Shown here: positions 1-11,746 of the stretch, one piece after another
How positions within the stretch are numbered: the stretch's first letter is position 1
Layout of the letters: the number at the start of each line of letters is the position of its first letter
Source: Lingula anatina
Lineage: Eukaryota; Brachiopoda; Lingulata; Lingulida; Lingulidae
Assembly (NCBI RefSeq): GCF_001039355.2
Contig: NW_019775783.1
Coordinates: 176,873-214,576, forward strand
Length of the DNA stretch: 37,704 bases
Reading direction: 5' to 3'
Notes under the pieces: model-generated
Told to the model about the DNA's origin: nothing
The model's input: the letters and a program-made list of their open reading frames with translations, nothing else
The model's database searches: none
Made by a program: the position numbers and the translations under genes

Positions 1-210
1 GGAGTTATAACTCCTTGGTGTGACAAAAAGAAATGTATACCTCAGAATCACTCATTTAATTTATCCCGCATCACGCCGTCCTAAAAGGCAGCGTAGGTCT
101 TAAGAATAAAGAGACCATTAATGTTGACATAAAGAAAGTATAAAGTTCTTTATATTAAAAACGATCGTCCTTTAGGACCTTATAGCCTCTTTTTGAAATA
201 ACCTTTTCAG

Positions 211-1246
211 TTTATTGGTCCCAACGCAAAGTGGAATCACAAAGACAGAAGTTTTGCAGAGAAGCAGTTTGTCTATCTACCCTTAGAACATCATGAAAAT
301 AAGGAATCGCAGGTATCACAAAGTTCATGATGTGGGTGTGTGCGTGCGCGCACGTATGTATATGTATGTGTGTGTGTGTGTTTTCCAGTGTAGGGTGCCT
401 CGCATGCTCCCACACCAGACCTATTTACTTACTAGTTGATTCGTTGTTTTTCATCACCGTGTTGTTGTGGACAGTATGGTTTGTGAGATTGATATACACT
501 TACAATACACGTTCCTTCAACATATATCTGCTTGATCATGGTTTTTACTTTACATTTTCTTTTATATAAGTGAATGTTAAATGACCACCTGTACATTACA
601 TTTAGGAATTATCTGTAAAACTCTACGAGGAGTTCGTCGAAGACTACAAAGGCACAGAAAATGAATGGATTGCGGCCGCTTGTTTGAAATATGCAATCGT
701 CCACAAGGTAAGTGAAATGCACCCTGAGGTTTAGAAGTTGTTGTGAATATCCGCTGACGGCAAATAGAATGTTCAGTGACATTTGACAGTCAGGATGAGT
801 TAAACGCGTTTAAAAAGCATGTTCATTTACATAGTGAGTCGATCTCCAGAATTAGATTACCAATTGATATATCTTTGCTTCTTTTTTTTTTCCTTTTTTG
901 TTTCTTTTTTTTTCATTCCGACGATGTAGAAGTGGTTTCTCTGTATCAAAGGGGCCATGTCCCTGCTGTTAACCTCATCCCCCCATATCCGCCATTGATC
1001 TTGATTGACGAATGTGTTATTATCATTCAATATGTAGATATCAAAATGGTACGCGATGTTTTATATACAAAGAGTACATTAATCAAAGATGACCTCATAT
1101 AATTTGTTGGCACTGCGCGGTTCTCATTGCAGGAGTTAATAGACCAGTTTGGACGCTATCCGCATAGGAACGCTGCACTGGGCAGGGCGAACACGCCAGA
1201 GGAAGAAGAGTTTCTAGCCAACATACCGGCCAAATACCGCTTTTAA
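211..1246 (+). CDS. DUF924 family protein, gene 1 (3' part; 5' exons lie outside the window)
   Basis: Three coding exons are visible: 211-312, 606-707 and 1133-1246 (stop TAA 1244-1246). All are in phase 0, with AG acceptors and GT donors. They encode the C-terminal 105 residues of a DUF924 (PF06041) protein. The first exon carries the family signature [15 protein letters not shown] and the last carries [20 protein letters not shown] followed by [11 protein letters not shown] at the end. Bacterial members share the same layout (a YLPL-H-E block, then a FGR-PHRN block). The domain is all-helical and its biochemical role is not established. Exon lengths of 102, 102 and 114 nt match the last three exons of the next gene exactly, so the two are tandem duplicates. 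Positions 1-210 are intron. The N-terminal half (FW motif and LLDQFPR exon) must lie upstream of position 1. Possible AATAAA poly(A) signals are at 1580-1585 and 1606-1611. Confidence 0.87.
313..1132 (+). other. Introns of DUF924 gene 1
   Basis: Two introns, 313-605 and 708-1132. The first holds a short GT-rich microsatellite (about 330-381). The second holds T-rich runs (about 880-912). Nothing else is recognised. Confidence 0.6.
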
Positions 1247-2985
1247 CGTACGGATACAGACATTGTACAATTTTACCATTTTTAAAACGACTTTCAAGAT
1301 AGCATCACTGTATACGACTAGATCACTTCTTGTCTATTTAGTAAAATACAAAATGCAGCATTATTTGTCATTGCATAATGAATTTTGAGCGAACTTTGGT
1401 GACCATAGTGCTCAAAGCAAAAGAAATCAGATGGGTCCAGAATAAAGACTCAATGCCATTGGAAAGAAGAATGTTTAGGGTAATGCATTCAGTGTATAAG
1501 GAGTACAGGTCAGTATTTGATAACTCAGAGTCCAGGCATTCTGTAGAGTCCGTTTAGTGTCCATGTGATTATATATGTAAATAAATGTTGAAAAATATAT
1601 TTGAAAATAAAACAAAATAAGGTGTGTGAAAGCGGCATGGACTAACTTCAAATAACAGGGAGAAATGAACGATCAACTTTGTTTTTCAGGGTGAAGTTTC
1701 ATTCTGTAACATTAATTAACGTCATATAACTGGCACAGGGCAGTAATTATTTGTTGGAGAGGAGGAGGGGGGTCTTCATAAAGTATTAGCCTTTTCCTTC
1801 CTTCCAGACCATCAAAAGTGGTGACCATGATGGTCAGAGACGGTGAAAATAACCTGCTCACATGTTCAGTCTAGACCTTCGACGTTTTCCCCTCAACACA
1901 CCTTTCCATTCCCACCCTAATCATTTTTCCCTGCCTTCGACCCGTTGGTACACCCGGTATATCAAAAAATAATGTAGGTACTTTTGATGATATAGGGTTC
2001 GGTGTAAGCAACTTGGCATTCACCCATATGCCAGTATTATAAAGTCTCATGTTATCCACGCCTTTGAACATATGTAATGTGAGAGGGAAGTGTGCTTCCC
2101 TTTGTCATTCACAACGCAAGATCAAATATAAACATCAAGGCATCGTTTGCAACATACATGTATTTATTTTGAATATATGTTTGCGTTGTGAAGATAGTAA
2201 ACAACGTGAGTGCTCTGTATTTGTTAACTGCACATGGATGCTTTATTGACTGAAATACAGTGACACGTCAAGGTTATGCACAAGAATGGCAAACGCTGGT
2301 TTAATGATTGCTTATAAAAACCAACACAGGCCAAAATAATCCTTATTAGCGCGTCAAAAAAAAAAAAAAAAAGACATTTCTTGAAAACTAGTACACAATG
2401 CTGTGAAGCCCGGAGCTATTATTTATTTTTATTCTGTTATTGTAGTTTCGAACCATTTCACATTAGTTATTTTCGAGTTCACCTACATGTACAGAAAATA
2501 ACAGTAATGTGAAAGTTTTACCCTTAACGCTACATTCTTTAAAATGTTTTCAACCATCACGAGCTTCTGAGTTCTATTTTTTTTCATTCCTAAATTTACC
2601 TTGACATCGAAACGTAAGAAAGTGTATACGGCTCCTCTGCTGCAACGACGCTAAAGAAATGTCCGAGAGCAATACTGCAAAGGAATCCTATTTAAAGAAG
2701 GTTAGGTGCACTACAGGTAGAAGGTCAGACCTACATATAGCCTCGATTGAAAACTCACTAAAAGCTTTAAATGTAAACAATGTCGAGCCTATATCAACAA
2801 ACCTGCAATCAGTACACACGATCAGAGGATATCTGAGGCCAGATATACTAGCCACTGGACAAGCCTTCATCCTAAAATCGTCCAACTACAGTGTAGGTCT
2901 ACGCAGTTAAATAGACAGATTTACTGTTTTGGATAAACCAAAGCCATGGCTTAAATCACGCCGGCCTTTAATATAAAAACTGTGC
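1247..2985. other. Intergenic region between the DUF924 genes
   Basis: About 1.7 kb with no ORF that resembles a known protein. It contains the presumed 3' UTR and poly(A) signals of gene 1 (to about 1615) and an A-run at about 2356-2372. An open frame at 2659-2910 has no recognisable domain and was not called. Confidence 0.5.
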
Positions 2986-2989
2986 AATA

Positions 2990-2997
2990 TATATAAA
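2990..2997 (+). promoter_or_regulatory. TATA box of DUF924 gene 2
   Basis: The sequence TATATAAA lies about 105 bp upstream of the proposed ATG (3102). Between them is a locally GC- and CpG-rich stretch (3010-3170) unlike the AT-rich surroundings, as expected of a promoter and 5' UTR. Inferred from position and motif only. Confidence 0.5.
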
Positions 2998-3101
2998 CCC
3001 CAGGTCATCATCGACCGGTCGCCTTAGCGCTGTGGCCGGCAGCGACGTGGTCAGTGACTGTTGTCAAACCCAGTGGCTGCCCACTGGCGGTGGTAGTCAA
3101 G

Positions 3102-5105
3102 ATGCCGAGAGGAATGGCGGCGCCCTGCTGCCGAGGCGTATTATGGCTGGCTCGCAGGAGCACAATACACTCACCGTGTTCAAAAGTTAGCAGCGTGCAG
3201 GCATGTTGTTTAGCATATAAGGAAGTGTAAGTACAGCCTCAATAATAATAATTAATAATGTGTAGATGCATGTACATGTGTGTGAAATATCAGTGTGCAT
3301 TGCTTATACTGTTCTCTGTCAGTGACAGCTAGAGGCTTAATCTCATATTAGGGCACAGACAGAATAGATTTTCTATGAATATAGGACAATCAGTAAGCCT
3401 ACACAGAGACCGGTATTACATTGTGTGTCTATATTGTGCACACTCCGAAACAATGGTGGCATTACTACCTGTATATAAATCCGAAAACTGGACTAACGGC
3501 TTTCAGTGAAGCCTACTCAGTACATGTACTTCGTCAATGTATAAAACGCATATAACACCGTGCTTTGAAATCATTATATAGAAATAACAACAAGAATTGA
3601 ACGCAACAAGTAGTACATGTATGTGCCAGTACAGCGCAAGGGAGGGTTCTTGTACGTTTACCTTCTACATTGTGTATATTCTAATTTTTCCTGTCGTATG
3701 TGTACTGTTATTTTATTGTTTTTTATATGCTTATTGCACTCATATTTTTGTATAAACAGGTTTCCGACGTTTACGTGTCCATCAGCATCCTTGACTTTCC
3801 ATTGTCCACACAGCACTTTGCTTTCACAGTGGCAGAAGGTCCAGGTCATCAACTCGCGTGATTTTTCGACCAGTTACGTCACGCCGTGTACAACCTGGTC
3901 GGAGGTCAACTCATTTTGGTGCGAGGGAGACCCGTATGAGAACGTAAAAAACAAATGGTTCGCAGCGCCGTCTAGTGTCAATGAAGAAATCAGGATGAAG
4001 TTTTCTGATCTGGTTAGTTGAAAAAATGAAAATTCTGTCTAATACTTTTTAAACGGTGTTGTTCTGCAACACAGTGCATGCATGTCCTTGCTTTCTCAGC
4101 TATTGGTTTTAGCATACCCATCTAAAATGTCGGCCTTTCTTACACCCAGGTCGAGAAAGCGCTGAATGGGGAGCTAGAGGACTGGGAAGAAAATCCCAAG
4201 GGAGCCTTTGCCCTGATAATTTTACTTGACCAGTTCCCAAGGAGTCTTTTTAAGGTAAACGCGCTTTTCCAGATCATGCAGTCTTAACCTTTAGATGTAT
4301 TGTTCAAGCTTGCAGAATAAAAAGGCTGAATTGTGAGTCTTTGAAAGTAATGTTTTTTTATTTAATTCATTTATTGCTTGTTTGTGTAATTATCGATGTT
4401 TCGTTGGTAAAACTCTACATAGGTATATTCTGTCCAAAAAGTGGGGAAAATAATTATATCCTATAAATTGTTTTCAATTTTTCTTTAAATTTCGATTTTA
4501 CTGTCACAAGTTCAATTCACTCACCACCTTTACTAGTGATTCAAAACTGAGACCCATGTTGAACTTTTCAAGGAATTTACCATTTTTATTTATTCATTTA
4601 TTTATTGTCGGCTGTTATACGCAATGCGTTAATTTGAAAGAATAGCGTTAAAACAATGTACATTGAAACTTGGACATAATTTTGTCCATGATTGTAAAAA
4701 GTGGAGAGAAAGTTACAGTGTGCCCCCAAAATACCTTTTTGTCATTTCTAATATATGTGGATAAATACGTAGATAATATAATTACCACCATTGCTTTAAT
4801 GATATTACTTTTTTGCCTAGGGGACAGCCAAGGCGTTCTCTGGAGAGGCCAGGGCCCTGAGAATTGTGGACAAGGTAAGGGGAAGATACCCTGGGTCAAC
4901 AAAGGTCACAGGAACCCTGTCGTCATTACCAGGACCCCTCTGTCGTTTTCAGTGCCAGGTTTTGTGGAAGGGACGGTGTGCTAGTGAGGGTTTCCTGTGG
5001 CCATTGAGACGCAGGGTGGGCAAGACTTGAATAAGAATGCCCTTAAGAGCTGTCGGTTTATACGGAGAATGGAGAGTGGCAATGTATTGTACACTCAAAA
5101 GCGAG

Positions 5106-5140
<35 letters not shown>

Positions 5141-6527
5141 TTAACAGTAAAATAGTGTTTTTGTCTTTCATTCATACACATTATTTTAGAAAAAAAGTTG
5201 TATATTTCCTGCAAATTCAAGCAGGTGTAGGAAAAACCATAGATACATGTAGTAGGTGCTATTTCGATACGTGTTCTGCTGTGTGCCTTCTAAAATTAAG
5301 TTTTAAGGAAAACTTTACAAGTGTAAGCACGTTTCTGAACTAGTGGTCATGCGCTATAAATGTCAGTGACAATATATTTATTACCTCTTTTATTTCAGTT
5401 TACAGGTCCAAGTGCCGTGTGGAACCACAGGGACATGAGCTTTTCGGAAAGAGCGTTTATTTACATTCCTCTGGAACACCACGAAAATATGGAATCTCAG
5501 GTGCCTTCTCTCTCTCTGTCTCTTGCCTTAATAACTTACCAATTGCGTACCTAATCGCAAAACTGCTAGTATTTACATGTGGTATTTAATCTAACAACGT
5601 AAGTTAAACGCTATTATCTGAGTTGTAAAATTGCATCTCATACTGTTGAAATCACGGCATCTAAATTTATAAATTGTAACTGACTAGACACGCTACTTTA
5701 CAGGATTTTTTTTTAACGTTACGAGATAAAGCATCACATGAACGGTATGTAAGAACTGAACACCACCACTAATTGGTATCGAAGGATTACAATATGTGGG
5801 TCAAACTTATATTCATTGTTTCAGGAATTGTGCCTACGTTTGACCGCGGAACTTGCAGAAGACTTTAAGGGCACTGCCTTTGCTGCAATGGCTGAAAACT
5901 TCAAACTATTCGCAAAACTTCACGCGGTAAGTCGCCCCTTTTTATAAAAAATTCAAAATGATTCAATTTGAATGAAAATTATCAAACACAAGCCGAAATA
6001 TTTTCATACCGCCAACCTGCGCGAAGGCGTTCATCAGACTAATATGAGTACCTGTAGATGTTGACACTCACTGACCGCTAGGTGGTATAGTGGGCTTATA
6101 AGTGTCAGGTAGATGGAACTGTCCAACTCCACCCCCCCCCCCCCACCTTCACCCCTGTCCCTATTCATGGGTCAGTAAGTGTAAAGTGTTCACCTTTTAC
6201 CAAACATTTGTCCTGGTAAATGTACATTTGCCAACATTTTTAATTCTATGGCGGCTTCCATATCAAAACCTACGATGGTAACATCTAAAACAAAGACTTT
6301 CTTGTTTATTTTTCATTTTAAAAAAACTGGCGTGATACAAAATTGTTCATCTTCCTTGAATCAACGATGCACTTCGACCAATATATATTTTTATAAAAAT
6401 TGAAATATTTCAGGAAGTCATGGAGAGATTTGGACGGTATCCGCAAAGAAATGAAGCTTTGGGTCGGACCAACACGCCCGAGGAGACAGAATTTCTGGCA
6501 GATATACCTTCAAAATATGTATTTTAA
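3102..6527 (+). CDS. DUF924 family protein, gene 2, complete, possibly mitochondrial
   Basis: Seven coding exons: 3102-3226, 3760-4012, 4150-4254, 4821-4874, 5399-5500, 5825-5926 and 6414-6527 (stop TAA). They give about 284 residues. The DUF924 domain starts at SEVNSFWCEGDPYENVKNKW and continues with LLDQFPR (about 151-157), GTAKAF, FIYIPLEHHEN (about 199-209) and RFGRYPQRNEALGR (about 252-265). Exons 3 to 7 are all phase 0. The first exon is an inference. ATG 3102 opens MPRGMAAPCCRGVLWLARRS, rich in Arg and Ser and lacking acidic residues, like a mitochondrial presequence. The donor GTAAGT at 3227 joins in phase to the acceptor before 3760. An alternative also in phase uses donor 3186 and an acceptor before 3830, giving about 247 residues. 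The domain itself is usually about 180-200 residues, so the N-terminus is extended in both models. Function unknown. A possible AATAAA is at 6988-6993. Confidence 0.85.
5108..5140. repeat. (AC)n microsatellite
   Basis: An uninterrupted AC dinucleotide run of about 16 units in the intron between exons 4 and 5 of DUF924 gene 2. Confidence 0.95.
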
Positions 6528-7708
6528 TAGTGTTATGTTCATAAAGGGATATTTAAGGTTAGGTCACACTTGTCGACATTAATACTGAATCTGAACTGGT
6601 TTTTGGTCTGTATTCTGCATTCGATTATTTATTACATTTTGATTCGTATTCATTGTACTTCGACTGCCAATCTACTTATGTTTCCCGGTATTTCAAATTG
6701 AATGGAAAGAAAGCAGGTTCCCGGCCATGGAGGCTTTGCATCTAGAGATATGCTAATGAAGTATATCTATGTGAACTATGAAGAAAAATTCCCACTTATA
6801 TGTATACAGCCTCGGACCCTAATTCTTTCATTCTATGCAGTACGCTAGATACAGTGCTCTATTTTCATACCGCATTTTCAAAGTAAAACGGAAAGTAAGA
6901 TTTGGGTTTTGTTGATTAATCTGCATTTTATTGATAGTATATGTGATTGGCAGTGCACATTTTACACTTATGATGTTTAAAGATAAAAATAAACAGTTAA
7001 CGTTTTTAACAATCAAATAGCTTTAAATATCTAAATTTCTCATCAATTATACGGAAATTGAATTCATAGCAATATAACTTCATAAATACAGGCACATGCA
7101 CAGTAGCAAGTGACATATTATATCGGAAAAGCAATATTTGAAAACGACTTTGCAATTGACCAATCAAAAGCCCAGAAAAAAAAAATGTCACTCAGCAAAG
7201 AACGGTAGCCGTCCAATCAGAGGCCAACAAACAAGTTCATCCATTGTATAATGGTAATAATGAGTGGCATGTTAACATGTGTATACTATACAGAATAGGG
7301 CATTGCAACTGGCCAACCAGAGCCCTAGAATTCTACAAGAGATATTTATATAAAATACACTCTGTTCTGCTCTACTGTTGTATATAGTAGTGGCAAATCC
7401 CCCTGCTGTATCCTTATAAACGAACAGCACAACATGGCTTTGCTCTTGCTAATAAAAGTTATAGTTTTGCCAATATCAAACGCAGGGTGATGAAAACAAC
7501 ATGGGAATTGGAATGCTGCACTCAAACATTCAAAATGATTCATATACATGCAATAGTAGTGGTACAATTATGCAAATTTAAATTTCATTGAAATGCCATA
7601 TACCTGAATACAACATATGTCCGCATACAATGCCAGATAAACTCCGCAGTACAATCATCTGACAATTACGATTGCATTTGACTAAAAGCGTTTTGTAGGA
7701 GACTAACA
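6528..7708. other. Convergent intergenic region
   Basis: AT-rich sequence between the 3' end of DUF924 gene 2 (plus strand) and the 3' end of the LRR-protease gene (minus strand). It presumably holds both 3' UTRs. No other gene is recognised. Confidence 0.5.
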
Positions 7709-9975
7709 TTACCCATTGAAATTTTCAATCAAGCACTGAAGTTGCGTTTCATCCACCATTAGAAATTTTTTACCCGATTCTCTTTCTAACTTCATTAATC
7801 CTTCGCTAAATAAAAAACATGCGGTTTCCCCCTGATTATTAGAATTTCCTTCATCGCCCTGATGATTTCCATTTCCTTCATCTCTCATTTCTATGTCACC
7901 TCCAAAAATCATAGCTAGGGGTTTATTGTCCTCTGCCAAGCGAACCAGCGAACCACTGTCACCAGGCCTAGCGAAAGCAGTGCCATTCTGACCTTGCACA
8001 CGAAGAAACCCTTTACAGACACCTGCATTTTCATCACGCGATACAAAATCGATACCTACAATTGTCCCTTTAGTACGATACGATTGGGCACCATGTTTAT
8101 AGACGGGATGGCCGACAACGCTTTCAATATCCCCACTAAAGACGCTAACTGCGGGGCCACTCTCAAACCCAGGGCGAAGGCCAAGGCTTGGGACATTTAT
8201 GGCTGCGATGTCAACAAAAGAAGGTGTGCCTGTAGAAATGCTCCAATTACATTCACCAACACGCTGATGCATGCATACATTATCACTCTGAACTTGAGAT
8301 CCACCAGGCTGAATCAACCTTATATCTCCTTCGCTGGCGACATGAGCATTGGTGAGGACATAGACTTTAGAATCCGCTTCATCTGTGCGACAGTAACTGC
8401 CAAGGGATCCATATCTATTATTTTCTTTTACAATTTTTACTGCTGGCCAGGGTGGCTCCTTGCCACAGAAATATGATAACCGTCGAGGAGCAGACGATAT
8501 GTGGGCTACTACTTTGCCATCCACCCCATGTTCCTCCACTAAGGTCTTCAATTTGTTTATCACGTCAAGATCGGTGTTACTTTCAAAGTGCTTTCTGCAG
8601 ACATATATTTGAAAGCTGTCCTGTCCAAAACCAAACATGTCGACAAACTCAAATCTGAAAAAAAAAATCTCAGTGAAAAAATTCCCCAAGCAACATGCAT
8701 GATAGAAACGTTGTGCTGAATGCTCTCCTCCGTCTCACAGGTTAATACCGTTATTCTAATGCTCTGACAAAGGAGTCAAAAATATTGTAAAGCACTTACA
8801 TTTTATCTGTTGGTTGAGAAAACTTTTATTGTTAACCAAGGCTTTGCTATGGGATGAATGGGTCTGGTTCCCGGTGAACCAGATGCAGAAGAGAAACCTT
8901 AGTTAACATTTAGAAACAATTAACCAATCTCACTTGCCTTCCCCAAAACCAGAGAGATGCGGAAAGTGCATATCAATGACTCAAATTATACAGTGAAATG
9001 ATAAACACGAAAAGCATAGAATTAAAGAAAAATAACTCACTGTAAGAGATCATTTTTCAACTTTTCAGGAATGGTCCTCTTCACATCAGTGCTAGCCTTC
9101 TTGCCTCTGCCCTCCGCTATAGTGATGAAAGCCAATCCACGTCCGGGTAGGTCAGTAAATGCCTCAAAATACTTCCTGATTGCATCAACTCCTCTCCTTG
9201 CAATGTCCTCTGGTGGTTGTACCAGTGGATTTTTGGCCACGTCAAGTTTTGTTAGGTTTTTCATAGTTTTCATCTGAGGCGGCAGGTGAGTGATGTTATT
9301 AGACGCAAGGTTAAGTAACTTAAGCAGTTCCATTTTATTGATCTCCCCTGGGATTTCAGAAATTCTGTTTTCTTCCATGTGGAGAACCTTTAGATTCGTC
9401 ATGCCACATAAATTTATGGGGAATGTTGTGAAGGCATTCTTACTCAGGAAGAATTTTGTAAGCTTCTCCATCTGACTAACCTCACTAGGTACATCAGCTA
9501 GCTGGTTGCCTTCTAGGTGCAGCTCCGTAAGGTTAGTCATGCCACACAACGCTGCAGGGAAGGTGGTGAAGGCATTGTTACTGAGCCAGAATACGCTAAG
9601 CTCGTCCATCCTATTGATGTCGTCCGATATGTCCGATATTTGATTGTTAGATAGGTAAAGCTTGCGGAGGTTATTATGACTATACAGTGATGTGGGGAAT
9701 GCAGTGAACTTATTTTCGTCTAGGTGTAAAAATGTGAGATGTGGCAGGTTGGATATGGACTGCGGTAAAGAAGTTAACTTGTTACCTCTGGCAAAAATTT
9801 TCTTAACTTTTCTGCATTCGCTAATGGACTCTGGTAGACTGTCTATATCAGTGTAGTTTATGCCAAGCTCAGTCAATTCCAATACATTGTGTGGTAGCGT
9901 TGACTTTGGAGACAACTGTATCCTACGTAAGAGATCAAGAATGTCCTCACCTGTTACTGCTTGTCTGTAAGCCAT
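7709..9975 (-). CDS. Leucine-rich repeat / trypsin-like serine protease fusion protein
   Basis: Two coding exons on the minus strand: 9975-9041 (ATG at 9975-9973) and 8654-7709. The donor is GTGAGT at 9040 and the acceptor TTTTTTCAG ends at 8655. The join is in frame (LKNDLLQ then FEFVDMFGFG) and gives 626 residues. Residues about 28-255 hold roughly ten LRRs of 23 residues of the type LP-SI--L-NL--L-L--N-L, closed by the cap PPEDIARRGVDAIRKYF. A linker (about 313-385) leads to a chymotrypsin-fold domain (about 390-575). The presumed triad is His416 (LTNAHVA), Asp460 (FVDIAAI) and Ser545 (RPGDSGS). A KHGAQSYRTKG strand motif is typical of trypsin-like domains in multidomain proteins. The tail has a small DEGN repeat. 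No signal peptide or membrane segment is seen, so the protein is probably cytoplasmic. By design it may be a sensor with a protease effector; that role is inference. A 5' non-coding exon may exist. Confidence 0.86.
8655..9040 (-). other. Intron of the LRR-protease gene
   Basis: A 386-bp GT-AG intron separates the LRR exon from the protease exon. Each module therefore sits in its own exon, which fits an origin by exon shuffling. No other feature is recognised in it. Confidence 0.75.
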
Positions 9976-10620
9976 GTCGTAGCTGCTGGGAGAGTTGTCA
10001 CTGTTCTAAAACAATGTGTTCGCAAGCGGCATCAATATCTTTGACAAAACGTATGATTTTCATCAGAGTTCCTCCATAACATTCATGTGTTTAAAACGAA
10101 TGGGGATTTTTTTGTCAATCTTTTAATGTCGTTTCCCTGATTATGTGCTATGATAAGGGAAGGTAACTTTGTCATCAAATGACGGATGTTTTGTCGTGGA
10201 ATTATCTCGTTATCTGAAAAATCAAAAGGTAATAAACTGGCAGATAAAAGTATGTCTGATACTATTTTATTTAGTAAGCAGAGCACTGCAATATTTCCTG
10301 AGGTTCCAAACATAGGATTTTGGTGCCAAAAACATCACAATAAATGTCCATGGAATCCTCAAATATTCTTCAGAAATTGGTAGTATGCAATGACCGTTAT
10401 AGGGGACAATTAGACACTACTAAACCCATTGATAAGCCTAAAATAAAAGATTCAATCTTGAAATTGAAGTAAAACGTAATGCCATTTTTTTTAAGTTTCG
10501 AAAAGAAACTTTGTTTTACAAATCAAGTAGCAAGTTAGAAAGATAAAGAGAGTGAGAGGGGTCCATGGTAGAGGTACTGTACATGATAGCCACGTCTCAT
10601 GGCCAGAAATGTGCAGCATT

Positions 10621-10674
10621 CACGTGATACGCGAGGGCGCAACAGTAGGGCTTCACGTGACTCAACTAGCCAAT
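10621..10674. promoter_or_regulatory. Cluster of two CACGTG E-boxes and a CCAAT box
   Basis: CACGTG palindromes lie at 10621-10626 and 10654-10659, with CCAAT at 10670-10674, in a stretch less AT-rich than its surroundings. It lies about 650 bp upstream of the LRR-protease ATG. A role as promoter of that gene is inference; short motifs occur by chance. Confidence 0.3.
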
Positions 10675-11716
10675 CACAGCACAAGAATGGCATCGCACAC
10701 AGACTCTGTGATAAGTGCTCAGCCCATTGTCAAGTAGTGTTAGTTTATGATAACAAGCGTCTGATTTGTGCAGAGAAGTTTACTTTTATAATATATATTG
10801 TTCTTATTGTTACATTATTAAATCTAACTCTGTATCCAAGTAGTAACTATACTGTACCAAGTCAGGTACTGATGATGTACAGAGGTCATATATTCAAGAA
10901 TAAGCTATTATATGTAAAAATTACCACTGATTTATAACTTTCATTTTTGTTTAATATGTTATTCATGAAAGAGTTAATGAAATATTATTTCAATTTGTTA
11001 AATCGTGATCGTATTCTTTTTATATTCAAATAATTGAATGTTGTGGGTACAATTGGTCTTCCACTTCTTATTTGCATTTTTTCCTTTATTACAAGATTAT
11101 TTTGGAACAGTTGCAGCATTGAAAATTAAAATAAATAGCAATCTGAAAGAAGAATTTTGCAAAATTATTAAATGATGATAGGAATTTTGGATCAAGAGAT
11201 TAGTAAAATACTGAGTAGTGATATTGTCAGTCAATTTATGTAGGATCTGATAATATGATTCAAAATCCTGATTGAATTCTTGGCCTTGCACTGACAGTTA
11301 TACATTTGTGCCAAGTGCTTTTTTTGGACTCCATTGTACAATGGTAAAAGTTCTTCAATTGCCATGGAAGTTTTTAATCAGACTCTATATGGTGCTGCTA
11401 TCTGTTGGTGCTATCGGCAACGAATTAATTTGCCTTTGTTTCTGAGTGAATCTACCGTCTAAAATCACTATTACTGAAAATATTTGCGTTTTGTTGAGGG
11501 TAGGCTAGGCAATACACGGCGAACTTCTTAGTACGTGTGTACAACAGAATTTTTTTTAAAACCCTAGCGGTATTTGGTCAGGAGTTGCTTGATGCATAGC
11601 ACAGCGTTGCTGTCTATCGGCATCAGGCCGTTAGTTTTGTCAATTCTCACGAATTACCCACGAATATCGAACCCATTCATTTTCCTATGGCAGTCTAGCA
11701 ACTCATTAAAAATGCA

Positions 11717-11746
11717 CGCATGCGCAGTGGGCTAGGCGTGACGTCA
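11717..11746. promoter_or_regulatory. NRF1-like site next to a perfect CRE palindrome
   Basis: CGCATGCGCA (11717-11726) matches the core of the NRF1 consensus, and TGACGTCA (11739-11746) is a full CRE palindrome. They lie 12 bp apart. Both are typical of TATA-less promoters. No gene start is recognised beside them. Confidence 0.35.

Noticed and set aside
2659-2910. Open frame starting MSESNTAKESYLKK
   Set aside because: No recognisable domain, no supporting splice sites, and it lies upstream of the better supported first exon and TATA box of DUF924 gene 2.
7994-8476. 160-codon plus-strand open frame
   Set aside because: It is antisense to the protease exon, whose minus-strand frame has clear motifs. 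The plus-strand peptide resembles nothing known.
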